A stretch of DNA of 64,000 bases from Archegozetes longisetosus (lineage: Eukaryota > Arthropoda > Arachnida > Sarcoptiformes > Trhypochthoniidae), in contig JAEMBT020000008.1 in assembly GCA_018873245.2 (NCBI GenBank), forward strand, positions 3,830,001 to 3,894,000. Direction: 5' to 3'. The number at the start of each line of letters is the position of its first letter. The first letter of the stretch is position 1. Under the pieces are notes generated by a model. That model had not been told where the DNA came from, ran no database searches, and was given only the letters and a program-made list of their open reading frames with translations. This document shows positions 1-11,309 of this stretch, in pieces. The position numbers were made by a program, and so were the translations under genes.

Positions 1-2
1 TT

Positions 3-3000
3 GCCACGCAATTCCATCAACTATTTGTCAGCTATGGTGTAATTGTAGGCATTGGTGTCTCAATGACTCGCGACACGGCTGTGATAATGATTGGACAATA
101 TTTTAAAAAAAGAAGAGAATTTGTAGAAATTATTGTGATCGGAACAACAGGTCTTGGAATAGCTTTCATGCCTTTATTTCTCTCATTTTGCATTAGGTAA
201 TTAGGATCTCAAAACGTCTACCACTAAATAATTTATCAAATCTATAAGAAAACTAAACCCAATATATTTTTATGTCAGTTTTTCTGGTCTTTATAAGAAT
301 TTGACAGAAAAATTGATGGATTTTAGAAGTAAAAGCAAAACTAATAAATAAATTTTAAAATCCTATATTAGATCCAAGAATTGGCGTTTCGGTTTTCAAT
401 CATTAGCATTGATAACATTTATAACATTTTTTCTGGCTGTACTCTATCGTCCGGCATCTTTATATCACCCACAAAGAAGAGCAATACTGCATTTGAAAAG
501 TTTGCAGAAGCGATCACGAATGAAAGATCACTTGAAAGTTCAAACGTCAACAGAAAGACAAGCATCGAAACAAGCATCAAACGCAAGTTCACAAGTGGGG
601 GCAGCTATAGAGAAGCCACCATACTTTGACTTCTCAGTTCTTAAATCTAGAACCATCCAGATTCTTATTTGTGGTACTTGCATCTCAGCTTTTGGAACTG
701 CTACACCGCTTTTATTAATGGTTAGCTTTGCAGATTATAAATCACAATTTTTCTTAGCTCTTTATGTATTTAAGCTATCTGAAAAATTTAATTGCTTCAT
801 AGCTTCTGGTAAATTGTCCCGAAGACAACTGCCTTAAACCTTGCTTTCTTCTCTTAATAGACTTTCGTGCCTACAGATATCTCTGCTTCATGATCATAAA
901 TAAGTTTAATTCTCTTAAATCGTAACAAACTTTAATAATATTTTTTGACATTTTATAAATTAAAAGATATGGAGTTTATTAACATATTTCTAAGAAATAC
1001 TATTGATTTGAATAGTAATTTAGCATGATTCAAGAAATTGAACATATATATGATCAACTAAATTATAAAATAGAGATATTTGTTGTATCAGACAGTTTGG
1101 ATCAAGTTAGGTTAGGGCAAGAAACCAAAGTTTAGCACAATTTACTTCAACACAGTTGTCTTTAGGATAGTTTTTCTTTGGAGAGATTGACAGATACCAT
1201 ACACGAAAGAGTAAGGGATCTATAAAATAGATTCTTATGAAATGTATCTTCAATTTAAAGGTACAACAGGGAACAGTTGAAGGTATAGAACACTCCTCAC
1301 TGATGACACTACAAGCATTCATGGGATTAGGAATGGTATTGGGCACGTGTGCAATCGGTGTGATTATAGTGAAAAATTCAGTTGAATGTATGATTGCCAG
1401 GCAATATCTATGTCAAGCATCTTGTTTTATGTTGAGCGCAACTCTATTAGCATTTACAGCACTTGACGATTATTCTGGATATATGTTATTTGTCTGGATT
1501 TATGGATTCTTTTATGGAGGCTATCAGTACTCACTTAAAATGTTCATCTATGAGAAAGTTAGAGCTAGAAATTTCAATAGAGCCTGGGGCTATGTCCAAT
1601 GTTGTCAATCCATTCCCATTTTGGTTGGAGTTCCCATTTCAGGTATTTTGTCTTATCTTTTAGTAAAACTTCTATTACTCTATCTTATTATTCATTTGTA
1701 AGCTATCCGTTTATCTTCATTTTCATGTTATTTCAGCTTTAATTCAATATAAATATTTATCATTACTTTAGGATTTAAGTAGTTTACGTACAGTCAAATT
1801 CAAAAAGGCTTTAATTGAGTTCTTAGTAAAAGAAATAAATAGAAGATAATCGTCATACCTGTGAAAACATAGCTTCTTGTCAAACATACTGTAGATTTTA
1901 AACATGCGTGAATAATGTTTTTAAACTATGCTTTAATCTTATGATAAAGTCAACTGAAATAACATCATTAAAATGTTATCCAAATCAATGGTTTTCACCT
2001 TTGGTAGTTTAATGATCTAAATGAAATTTCAAAATAAGAATTAACCCAGGACAGTGTTCATAATTTCGAAGAGATAAAAGATTTTGTTTGTGCAAATAAT
2101 TTTCATTAATTATGATTATAAAACAATTGAAAATATGCTCATATCTGATGTGAAATAATTGAACACTATATTGAATTGGACTGTATTTTGAGAGGATTTT
2201 TTTCTCCACTAGTTAATCCCTGAATTTGTGAAATTTTTATGGTGATGAGCTCTAAAGCCAACATTGAGATTTAGTTTAGTTTCAAATTGAATGACTTAAG
2301 CTTTAGCTCTTGTTTACACGACTCAGTTTAAGCTAATGTGAATTTTCACTTATGGCAATAACATGAAAATCGATATCTAACGCAAAAAAACAAGTTACAG
2401 AGATGTCATAATAAAATGTCTTTACTTATGTGTTAGTGAAAAGATTTAGTAAAGAAATTGCTAATTCTATTGCTATAACATTTTTACGAGGATTATATTT
2501 CTTTAAGACAGTAAACTGTAAGCATTTAGTTCATAAATTGTTCTCAACTCAATATGATTAAAAAGGATCCAAAGTGATTTAGTATCTCTTTTAACAGCAT
2601 TCCTTAATGAACATTTTGGAGATCGCATTGGTTATTATCTGTCATCTGCATGTATAGCATTTGGTTCGCTTATACTCTTCTTCATCGACGCCCATAAGAA
2701 ACGTATAGCCAAAAAGCGTAAAATAAGCAGTGTTAGCGGTACAGGACTTGGAACTGACACATCTCGAAGATGTTCACACGACCCAACACTAAATCTACAC
2801 CAATACATGCAGTCACTTGGAAGAAGTTGCGACTCAATGTCTGACATAAATCGAATGAGTAACACGTCAAGATTGCAGGACAACAGCAATTATGGCTCAT
2901 TGGCAGCAAAGCATTTAGAGCTGATGCGAAATGCAAGAGCTCGATCTAACTCAATATTTAGCTCAACTGTTGGCGGTCCGATCAATGCAGAATTGACTTG

Positions 3001-3502
3001 TATTTCAGAAGAGATAGTCTTAGATAACCTCATTGATGAATCCATTCTGAATGATTGCATTACTTCTTGCAATAAAGAAGAAAAGTATTTGATGTACAGT
3101 GAATTCGAGAATAATTTGAATGTATCGGAAGAAGCAGCAAATATAATCAAAAGAAGAAAAGATGAACCCTGCTTTGGTAACACGGCTGTAGTTGAGTTTC
3201 ACGAAGCCAACTGTCCGATGGCTAAAATGATAGCAGATAATAAAAAGGTGGCTTCAAATCCATTGCAAAATAACAGTTTGACAGCGAAACAGAGAAGAAC
3301 ATCATTTGCTGGAATCGCGCCCGACGTGTCATCTGGTGTCATGCCTCTGACTATATATGAAAAGCAAACTAATGCTCAAGTTGAACAATGCCCTAATTGT
3401 GGAGATCGACTGATGGGTGCCTCCACCTTCCAAGATGATCGTATTACTGAAGAAGAAGAAGTCGATCAGAATAGTATTGACAGCTGTGATAAAGCTCAAT
3501 AG
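3..3502 (+). CDS. SLC16/monocarboxylate-transporter-like gene A (5' end outside window)
   Basis: This is a multi-pass MFS carrier of the monocarboxylate transporter (SLC16) type, expected in a plasma or organelle membrane; the substrate cannot be read from the sequence. Exons I join: 3-196, 372-720, 1261-1642 and 2598-3502. Junction phases are 2, 0 and 1, all at GT-AG sites; the third exon could instead start at 1270. The visible part codes about 609 residues. It includes the positive loop GQYFKKRREFVEI, the RPASLYHPQRRAILHL segment before the central cytoplasmic loop, several hydrophobic helices, and a long polar C-tail. The tail has a CPNCGDRL motif near 3388-3411 and an acidic EEEEVDQ stretch. 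The same exon structure and motifs recur in gene B at 14526-25512. The initiator and first helices lie upstream of the window. The family call is firm; the transport role is inferred. Confidence 0.85.
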
Positions 3503-4107
3503 ACACCTAACCTAACCTGACTTAGCCCAACCCAACCTAGCCCGATCTAACCTAACTCAATCTAACTTAGTGAATACTCTGTTGATTTGAAGCAAGCCAC
3601 TAGAGTCTTTACTCAAAATTAAGTTTACTGTATACTACATGAAGGGTTGTTTAAGTATGTTTCTCAAACAAATTATTGTAATAATCAATTTTTGATAGTG
3701 ACAAACGAAATTTGTGTCCAGTTTTATGAAAGCTATTAAGTTTCTAGCTTTTAGCACATTATTGAAATTAACAGTTTTAAAGAAAGAACCAAACGTTTAT
3801 TGAGACCCTACCAGAATATTGTTGTTGATGTCCAACACGCAGCTTTTGTAAATTTAATAAGATATTTAGCAGGAAAATTACATTTAGTTGGTTTTACCAT
3901 TTCATTATTAAAGATTGCACTAACATAACATAACTTTATGAGCGCTATTGAGTCAACAAACTCAAAATCAATAATCATTAGGACCTCAAAACCAATATTA
4001 ACAAAGTTTTTAGTCATTAGCTGTTATGTAAACCGAGAGATCAGCTACAAACTGATTAGTGGTTTGCATTCTGTGATCTTCGTTTGATTGGCATAGATTT
4101 GCTAATA
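3503..4107. other. Intergenic spacer with degenerate CCTAA-type repeats
   Basis: Positions about 3506-3570 hold runs such as CCTAACCTAACC with many variants (CCTGACTTAG, CCCAACC). This resembles decayed interstitial copies of the arthropod TTAGG telomere repeat. The rest, to 4107, is AT-rich with no coding signal I can support. Confidence 0.5.
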
Positions 4108-4242
4108 CAGTAATATCTCGATATAGTGAATGAGTTGGTCTAGTTTCGACATAATTGATTATACTAGTTTTGACAATAAAACCTCATTATAGTGAGCGTA
4201 AATTATCGGTGCTCAGCAGTTCACTATATCGAGGTACTACTG
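4108..4242. mobile_element. 135-bp pogo/Tigger-like MITE
   Basis: The ends are CAGTAATATCTCGATATAGT and the inverse of CAGTAGTACCTCGATATAGT, an inverted repeat of about 23 bp with few mismatches. TA dinucleotides flank both sides (4106-4107 and 4243-4244), the target duplication of the Tc1/mariner/pogo group. There is no coding capacity. The TIR resembles those of pogo/Tigger elements. Confidence 0.75.
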
Positions 4243-4564
4243 TACCAACTTTTGTAAAGCATAAATCTTTTTAATATAAAATTTTGTAAGAGAGATAGCT
4301 ATTGATAGAGATTTAATTTGAGAAGAAAGTGAAATATGGTATTTGAATTAAGCCAAAGAGAATCTATAAACTATTAATAAAAATTTATAAATAATCTGTA
4401 TAACATTTTTCATCCTAGCAAAAAAATCATGGATATAGTTCGGTTTGTGGTTGTGTATGATTTGGGTATTGGGAAGTAGTATCGTTACTATTCAACGTTA
4501 TCCTGTGCCTATCACTCTACGCGCACCATTCTCCTTGCTTAACATAACCTAACTTAACTAAATG

Positions 4565-5999
4565 GGCATTCCACTGAGGTGTGATCTACGGACCACTTCT
4601 ATACACTGAGGTGTGATCTACACACTTCTATAAATAAAATATTTTATTTAAAAAACTAATATAAAACAATTTAAGTTTTTAAATATTAAATAAATACAGA
4701 TTGAATATCACGTAAAAGAGATATAAATAGATCCTGTTTTGAATTGATTGAGCGCCACCAGATCTCCTTCAGGTGTCTCGGCAACATCTCAGGGGTAGTG
4801 CCGTGCATTTTCCGAAGTATCTTCATTTTAAGATGCGACCAAAGCGACTCGATGGTTTGAGTATTAGCACCAGTACTCGGATCCACAAAGAAATGCTGAT
4901 GATTAACCGTTTGGTGTTGATAACTATGCTGGTTAATAGTCCTGTAAGCACTCCATTCGTCAGAGATGATGAGACTATTGGGAGCGACTTCAGATTGGAT
5001 AATTGGCAGAAGCGTATCCTTATCCCGCTTCTCGACCACAAAATACCGGCGCTCAAGGACTTCTTGTCCGCAGACGAGGTGTCTTAAACATAGGCCGAAA
5101 ACCCAGGGACCAGATATTCGCCTTCCATAGTTACGGTTGCTATTGATGTCTTCAGCTTCTGGATCGTCAACTGGCAACTCTTCATCAGCTCTCAAATTTC
5201 CTCGCAATAAACGTCCGCGATTGGCCTTACGTTTGCCCCTAAGAAGAGATTCGTCGATTTCAACACGATGACCAGATCCACCAAAAGGTTGACGGCGCTC
5301 AAAAATTTGGACGCATACATCGCGGCAAAGATTAAACCAGTCGCAAACTGCCTGATTGCATCGACCAGTTAGCGCTTCAACGGTTACCAGTGGAATCTCC
5401 ATGACCCAATAATAACAAAGTTCCAAGATTTGGCCTAGCGAAAGATTGCTATGGCAGCGGCCATTTAAATCGGTGTAGGTGAAAATGCGTTGGTCTTCCT
5501 GATGGACTGAAATGTCTGGCAACCTCTTCTAGTGCAACGCAATGTTGTATATTCCCGAACTGTTCCATCGCGAAGATTCTTACGGCGAATAACTTGAGCT
5601 GTGGTTGAGCCACATTTGGTGCAAACCGGAAGATTACCCTCATGAGGCAAAAGATGATGCTGCTGAAGGAAAGAAACACATGCTTCTTCGGTGGCAATAA
5701 TTGCATATAATTCTAAGGCTCTCATTATTGTGAGTAACCAACGCAATTATCGGACTGAGATACATCTTTCAGTTTACAGGACTATTTATACTGTTTTACA
5801 CGTGTTATTACTAATTTCTAGAAAGCTTACAAAAGTGCAAAATCAAATCAGTTATAATATTGAACTACACGTGTATATTGCAAATGGTCATCTTCCAAAG
5901 TTTTTATTAATACAGAAATTGCCCTATGACTTAGTTTTAGTGAGACAAGTTCTAGTTGTAGATCACTCTTACTTGTAGATCACACCTCAGTGGAATGCC
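4565..5999 (-). mobile_element. Merlin-superfamily DNA transposon (element 1), 1435 bp
   Basis: Terminal inverted repeats of 25 bp are identical at both ends (4565-4589 and 5975-5999, beginning GGCATTCCACTGAGGTGTGA). The flanking 8-bp duplication ACTAAATG is perfect (4557-4564 and 6000-6007). A second partial copy of the TIR lies just inside the left end, near 4605-4622. The internal gene is an IS1595/ISXO2-type DDE transposase on the minus strand. TSD length, transposase type and size all fit Merlin. The perfect ends and TSD point to recent insertion. Confidence 0.93.
4686..5746 (-). pseudogene. Merlin (ISXO2/IS1595-like DDE) transposase with one frameshift
   Basis: The transposase reads in two overlapping frames. 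The first, 5746-5465, has an N-terminal zinc-ribbon-like segment with CTKCG and CTRRGC. The second, 5522-4686 (278 codons), carries the catalytic core. Within the second frame D90 (in EIDESLLRGKRKANRGR), D188 (in LIISDEWSAYR) and E225 (in TQTIESLWSHLK) are the likely DDE residues. The first frame runs out about 20 codons after the second opens, and the protein sense passes from one to the other at a short T-run near 5488. That is a one-base deletion or a sequencing error. Otherwise the reading is clean. In cells it would cut and paste its own element; here it is inactive unless the shift is an artefact. Confidence 0.88.
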
Positions 6000-6007
6000 A
6001 CTAAATG

Positions 6008-7034
6008 TATTACCAATACCACTGTTAAAAGTTAAATAGAGTTGGATTAGGTAAGAGGATCGACGTGTAGCGCGCTAGGTATAGACGAACATGTGGTAGT
6101 AGCGACATGACTCCCTAGAACCTAAACCTTACGTGAAACGTAAACTGAACCGTAACCAAATTTATAATGAATTGTTCAACAGAACCAATAATTGATAAAA
6201 TGTTATTTCAATTTATAACTTAGTATTGAACTATTAAGTAATGAAAATGTATATTAAGTTAATCAATCAAATTTGGTAATTGAGTAAAACGTTGGCACTG
6301 TTTTGATTTTTTATATGTAATAAAAGTAACACTTTGTAATCATTGAGTTTATGATTTGAAATGTTTTCTTTTGTTTGAGTTGTATGGAAACACATGAACT
6401 GAGTCATTGAATCTAATACAGACCATATGAAAGTTGATCGTACATGATCATACTTCTAAGTTGAAAATGAAAACTTCCATATAAGAAACCTGAATGTGTT
6501 TGATGGAAGAAACGAAAATTTCGCAAAACTTCAATCTAGATTTCAGTAGTTATGAACTTCGTTTACTGCTATTGTCTTATTTAAAGAAACAAAAGTTCAA
6601 ATGCTCTACGAAATTACTGGCAATTTTCGTAACATTTCAACTGTAAGTATTAATGAGAACTAATAATTATAAGTATAAGGCAATGATTAAGGACTAAACT
6701 TTTAGGCATAATTGTAGTGAGGAGTAGAAAGGTGTCTATAATGATTAATAGGTTAGTAGATTAACACATGTCACGTTAGGTTTGTCTCTATGATGTATGT
6801 GATTGATGAGACTTGATTTTTGGAAATAATAGTTTTTAAGCGTTTAATTCAAGTACTTCTAATTAGACGTTTGTCTCGTCAAAAATAACTTATTTATCTC
6901 ACTTTTATGCAAGCTTATTTATCTCACTTTTATACAAACTTATTTTAAATTGAGCTCAACTTTTTAATTATAAATAAGTGTGATTTTCTCCCAATCTTTT
7001 TCTTCTTATTTGTCATATCTTCCACTTCGAAAGA
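6008..7034. other. Intergenic, upstream of the RRM/zinc-knuckle gene
   Basis: AT-rich sequence without an ORF or repeat I can name. A short direct repeat (CTTATTTATCTCACTTTTAT) lies at about 6889-6933, within 150 bases of the next start codon, and may belong to its promoter. No clear TATA box was found. Confidence 0.3.
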
Positions 7035-7949
7035 ATGGTATTTGCAGATTGTAGCGACTCAAACGATCCTCGTATGACGAAGGCGAAATCAGTGGAAAGT
7101 GTGGTTTCAGATAATTGTGCTTTGAGTCCAATCTCTTCATTCCCGAATAATTGTTCACACATCGAAGTACTCAAATTGCCGTTTAGTGCCACTTACGACC
7201 AAATGAAAACTATTTTCAGCAAATATGGTCCTCTCGCTAGAGTGGTCATGGATTACAGTAAGTGCTTTGATCTTGAACCTTAATTAGCCATTGATTTTGG
7301 TTTTTTCATTTACTTTCAAGGCTGTAAAGAGAGTTCACTTAACTGCTATTTGACTTTCGAAAACGAAGCCAACTCTGTGGAAGCTCTCATCGAAAATGAG
7401 CGTATCGTTGGCAGTAGTGAAATAATTGTTCGCAAATATACCGAAAGTGATACCAAGAAGGGTAATAAGAGGTTGAGAACTGACGAAAATGCGCATTGCG
7501 CTACCGCTGCTCAATTATCCGATGAATGGGGTTCTGACAATCAGTCCAATAATGCGTCAGACACTTGGGCTCAATCCAACGGTTACAATAACGGAGGTTC
7601 AAGAGGAAAAAGGGGTAGTCGACGTGGTGGTAGCAGCAGTCGTGGATGTTTCAAGTGTGGTAAAAACGGGCACATGTCACGTGAGTGTTCAAAGTCTGGA
7701 AATGGTGGATCGGCAACAAGCGGCTCAAGAGCTTGTTTTAGCTGTGGAGAAAAGGGTCACATGTCTCGCGATTGTCCTAAAGGTGGTGGAAGAGCTTGTT
7801 TTAATTGTGGCCAAGAAGGACATATATCAAGAGAGTGTTCGAAGTCTAGAGGCAGACGAGGACGTGGAGATCGTGGTCGTGGCAGATCTAATGATAGAAG
7901 TGCCAGCTCTTCAACTAAAGAGACAGAATCTGAGTCAGCCATTTGGTAG
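7035..7949 (+). CDS. RNA-binding protein with RRM and three CCHC zinc knuckles
   Basis: Two exons (7035-7257 and 7321-7949) flank a 63-bp intron (GTAAGT...TTCAAG, phase 1) and give 283 residues. Residues about 48-112 form an RRM-like fold: it starts HIEVLKLPFSATYDQM, and the second half CYLTFENEANSVEALIENER crosses the splice site. Three CX2CX4HX4C knuckles follow at about 184-197, 213-226 and 234-247 (for example CFKCGKNGHMSREC). They sit in Gly/Arg/Ser-rich linkers, and an RGRRGRGDRGRGR tail follows. Knuckles of this kind (CNBP, germline Vasa-like and SR proteins) bind single-stranded RNA or DNA, so a nuclear or RNP-granule role is likely. RRM before CNBP-like knuckles resembles plant RZ and some animal SR proteins; I recognise no specific orthologue. 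An AATAAA follows at 8047. Confidence 0.88.
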
Positions 7950-8046
7950 ACATCTCATCCATATATCATCAGAGGATATCAAAAATAGTTTTAATTTTAC
8001 AGTTTATAAAGTTTAATATATCATGTTTTATCGTTTCATTTGTGAG

Positions 8047-8052
8047 AATAAA
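8047..8052 (+). terminator. AATAAA polyadenylation signal of the RRM/zinc-knuckle gene
   Basis: AATAAA lies 98 bases after the stop codon at 7947-7949, a usual spacing for a short 3' UTR. The region from here to 9097 is AT-rich without recognisable genes. Confidence 0.6.
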
Positions 8053-9097
8053 TGTTTGAAATTTTATTCTGATTTTGAAGGTCTTCAACAATATTTCGCT
8101 CATTTAAATTGGTTGCATCTATTTGAGCTTGCGGATCAACTTGTTGTCCAACTCGTCCAACTTGTAGAAAATAAAGACTTTAGAGTAAAGTTTTAGGGGT
8201 TCAATGAATATTTGATTTCAGAAACTCTTATCTGACTAGAAATCAGTTTTACATAACTACTTCTAGTGCTTATTAATGAGCTTTTGGTTAATAAAGGAGC
8301 GTTTTTTATTCATTTCATTGTAAGTCTTGAGCTTGAAGCCATAATCTTAAGGTTAAGACAAGGTGTGGCATAGATCGATTACATAGATCGATTAAAGACA
8401 TTACATTATTTTTTGAAGGCAACAGAAACCAAATTAATAGGTGATCATTATTTGATAATTGTTTGTATTATGTCAATTCTAATAACTAATATTAAACTGA
8501 TGTTAACAAAGGTCTAACTGGTATAAACTGAACTTCAGTATAAGCAACTAGTCCTGCTTAACCTTTGGTAACGCTTTCAATTTGTCAAACACTTTAAGTA
8601 ATCTATTTTTAATATTAATTTCTATTTCATAATATTTATTTTTATTCGCATCTTGCTTGAGAAATACCAGTTTGAGTTCCGCTTTCATAAATTATTTACT
8701 AATTGTCTGATGTTGCGCTCAGTAATTGATTGAATATCTTTCGCAAGTTGTCAATCAAATCGCAACTAATAATAACTTACAAATGACTTCACTATTGATT
8801 AGTTTGTTAAAAATAGTGAATAGTTTGAAAGTTTGAATTGAGGTTGCAATTAGTTTCGCGATGTTTACCACTGGTTTTATCAAAGCAATCATCTAAACTG
8901 ATATACACAATAGAATTTGAGTTAAATCTATTGACGTTCAATGAGGTACTGCATAGTTCGATGTATTGCATAGCTTGAAGTATGTATTAAATACACAATG
9001 TGTTAGTTTATGGCTTCGAGTATCAAAATCTCAGCTATTGGTTGAACTCAACTATAAATAATTGATAAACTGAATTGAGATGAAGATGAAAATGAGC

Positions 9098-9898
9098 TTA
9101 TTTTTGGTTATAAGTAAATAAATGAGAGGTTGCTTCTTGATAGTTAGGTGGAGGTGTGTGTTCGTCGTAAGGTGGTGGACTTTCGTCCGTCACTTGTAAT
9201 GGTCTTATTTCTTGAAAATTACGCATCTCTATACTCCGGTTTACTGACTGCAATACCCTTATTGCCATCAGGTGTTCTTCGCACCGATCATGAGCGTTAC
9301 GCCATTCAATACTTTGAACAAAATTTAGGTTTAGTTTGCGAGCTTAATAATTTTGAACTAAAATGTTGACTTACGATCTTTTGCTTTCCTGACGACAAGC
9401 ATACATAGTGGCCAACATTAACAATATAACTCCAACCACTATAATACAAGTGACGATATAATGGATTTTTCTAATTCTTTCTGAAGTTGAAAATAGTTAT
9501 TCAGTTAAGTTGTTAATTGAAAAGATGACTGGCGTCAGTTTGACTCACTTATTCCATTGCATTGATTAATTTGACAAATTTGAATGTTATTAATGCAGGC
9601 AATGTTATCGCACATATTTGTAATATCTATTGATAAGAGAAGTGAAATTATCATTTATGCTAAACTCGATTGAATATTCCGAACCAGTAGTGTTTTCGTT
9701 GGGTTGTTGTGTGTTTTCCTTGTAATCCTGTACTATAGAAGTATTGAACCACTTTGTAAACAATTGATTAGATGTTAAATTAGTTTGAGATAGTGTCAAA
9801 TTTTCATTATGATTACTACTATTCACTTGACCACTAGTTAATTGAAAATACACACAACTCATCAAACATAATAAATAAGATATGATTGAATGCGGCAT
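9098..9898 (-). CDS. Predicted single-pass membrane protein with PPxY tail (four exons)
   Basis: My model, read on the minus strand, has exons 9898-9685, 9626-9549, 9480-9375 and 9311-9098, about 203 residues. Exon 1 gives a signal peptide (MPHSIISYLLCLMSCVYF...) and an Asn/Thr-rich ectodomain with sequons NLTL, NLTS, NTSI and NTTG. Exon 2 adds a short Cys-rich stretch (CDNIACINNIQICQINQC). Exon 3 codes one membrane helix (YIVTCIIVVGVILLMLATMY) followed by basic residues. Exon 4 codes a cytoplasmic tail with two PPxY motifs (ESPPPYDEH and PPPNYQEA), which in known proteins bind WW domains such as those of Nedd4-type ubiquitin ligases. Exons 2-4 have consistent phases. The first junction is the weak point: donor GTTCGG is poor, and a one-base shift or another donor is possible. 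Reading straight on adds NFTS and stops at 9605. No homologue recognised. Confidence 0.68.
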
Positions 9899-11078
9899 AA
9901 TTTGTGTTTTTCACCAATTCATGTCTATTAAGAAAGTTAACAAAACTAAATGATGGACAACATTAGAATGAGTAATAACAAAACATGTTTTGCGTATTAC
10001 TTTAGAAGTAACCAAATATTTGAGATTGTGCTATCACTTGGCAACTAATGATAACACTTATGAGTCTAACTACTTATTAGTCTAACTGCTTATTAGTATT
10101 ACCCTTTATTAATCTAACTACTTGTTTAGTTGTAAAGATTCTTCTCAAACATGAGCCCTCAAATGATACATGAATCTATCTCTTATTCAAAGTCCGCTTT
10201 CCGATTTATAATTCAGATCTAGATTTGTTATCTAAACATGTTTTTGTTTATTTTTGCGCTTCTATTGCGTGCCGACAAATTCTATGAGCAATTTTAGATC
10301 CACCAGTTTCAATTGTCTTCCGAGGACCTAATTTGTTTCATCATTCAATATTCATTGGAATCAACTTTGCACACTCTCAATAAACAATCTTTCATGATTG
10401 TAGATCTTTGATCACCTCTTTGGACGTACCATGGACTTGAATTGTTTCTGAATTTCGCTGTAGTTTTTGGTCAACTAAATGATAGATTGTGAATATTTTC
10501 TGTGAAGAAACTGACTAAAATTGATATAAAGATCATATAAGTTTTGATGAGGGTCGCTAGTGTTTGCAGTGTGGTAAATTACAACTCACTCCTAAAATCT
10601 GATAATTTAAGAGATGTTTTTTAAAACTTTCTTCATAAATAGTCTACAGGATAAGCAAGACATTCATTTGAACGAAATATAACTCTAGGAAATAATTATA
10701 TTTTTAAGTATAATTTAGTATCTAAATAATTAAATTCCTAAGATTGCTCTTGATTTTTTGATACAAAAGTTTATTATTGAAGGCCTGCATAGAATAGGAT
10801 TTATTAGTTTGAAGTTGCAATTGATTGATTGGTTCAGGTTTTTTAAAATCATGATTCCACTCAATAAATTGGTTGAAATTATTATTCATTGACAACTAGC
10901 TATAAATCAGATGGTAATTATGATAAGCACATTTTAAGCTTAATATTTAGCGATTAGAAACTGAACTCAGGCTACAAACTTCTCGTAACTTTCTTCTCAA
11001 TCATGTTAAAGTTGTAAGTTTTAGGTTTAGAACTAAAATAAAGATAATCATTAGATTTTTATCAAACAAAATATCGTA

Positions 11079-11309
11079 CGCTCAGAAACTTAACAATCGT
11101 TGATGGCAACCAGAAGTGACATGTTGTCATGGTTTGCCTTTCATTAGACCATAAATATCTTAAGATATTCAGAAATTTATAAAATATCTAATACAGTGAT
11201 CATAGTGAATTAAAAATCAAATTTGTCAACAAATTGACGCGTATCATAGGCAAGATGACATAACCGTGATCTTTCCTCGTTGCTGTCGCAGATTATCAAG
11301 CTTTCAACT
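11079..11309. mobile_element. Palindromic MITE, family C
   Basis: The left end TACGCTCAGAAACTTAACAA and the right end (inverse of CAGTTGAAAGCTTGATAATC, then TGCGACAGCAACGAG) are related inverted repeats. They match the ends of copies at 18677, 25786, 26713 and 63895. The interior shares a motif like ATCAAATTTGTCAACAAATT. There is no coding capacity. The boundaries are approximate. Confidence 0.55.

Noticed and set aside
4773-5087. Open frame on the plus strand inside Merlin 1
   Set aside because: It is the antisense of the transposase core; no domain or codon signal of its own.
7489-8016. Long alternative frame across the zinc-knuckle exon
   Set aside because: It is a shifted reading of repetitive Gly/Arg codons; the CCHC frame is clearly the real one.
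9148-9369. Plus-strand frame of 73 codons
   Set aside because: It is antisense to exon 4 of the minus-strand membrane-protein model, whose reading (PPxY motifs, matching splice phases) is more meaningful.
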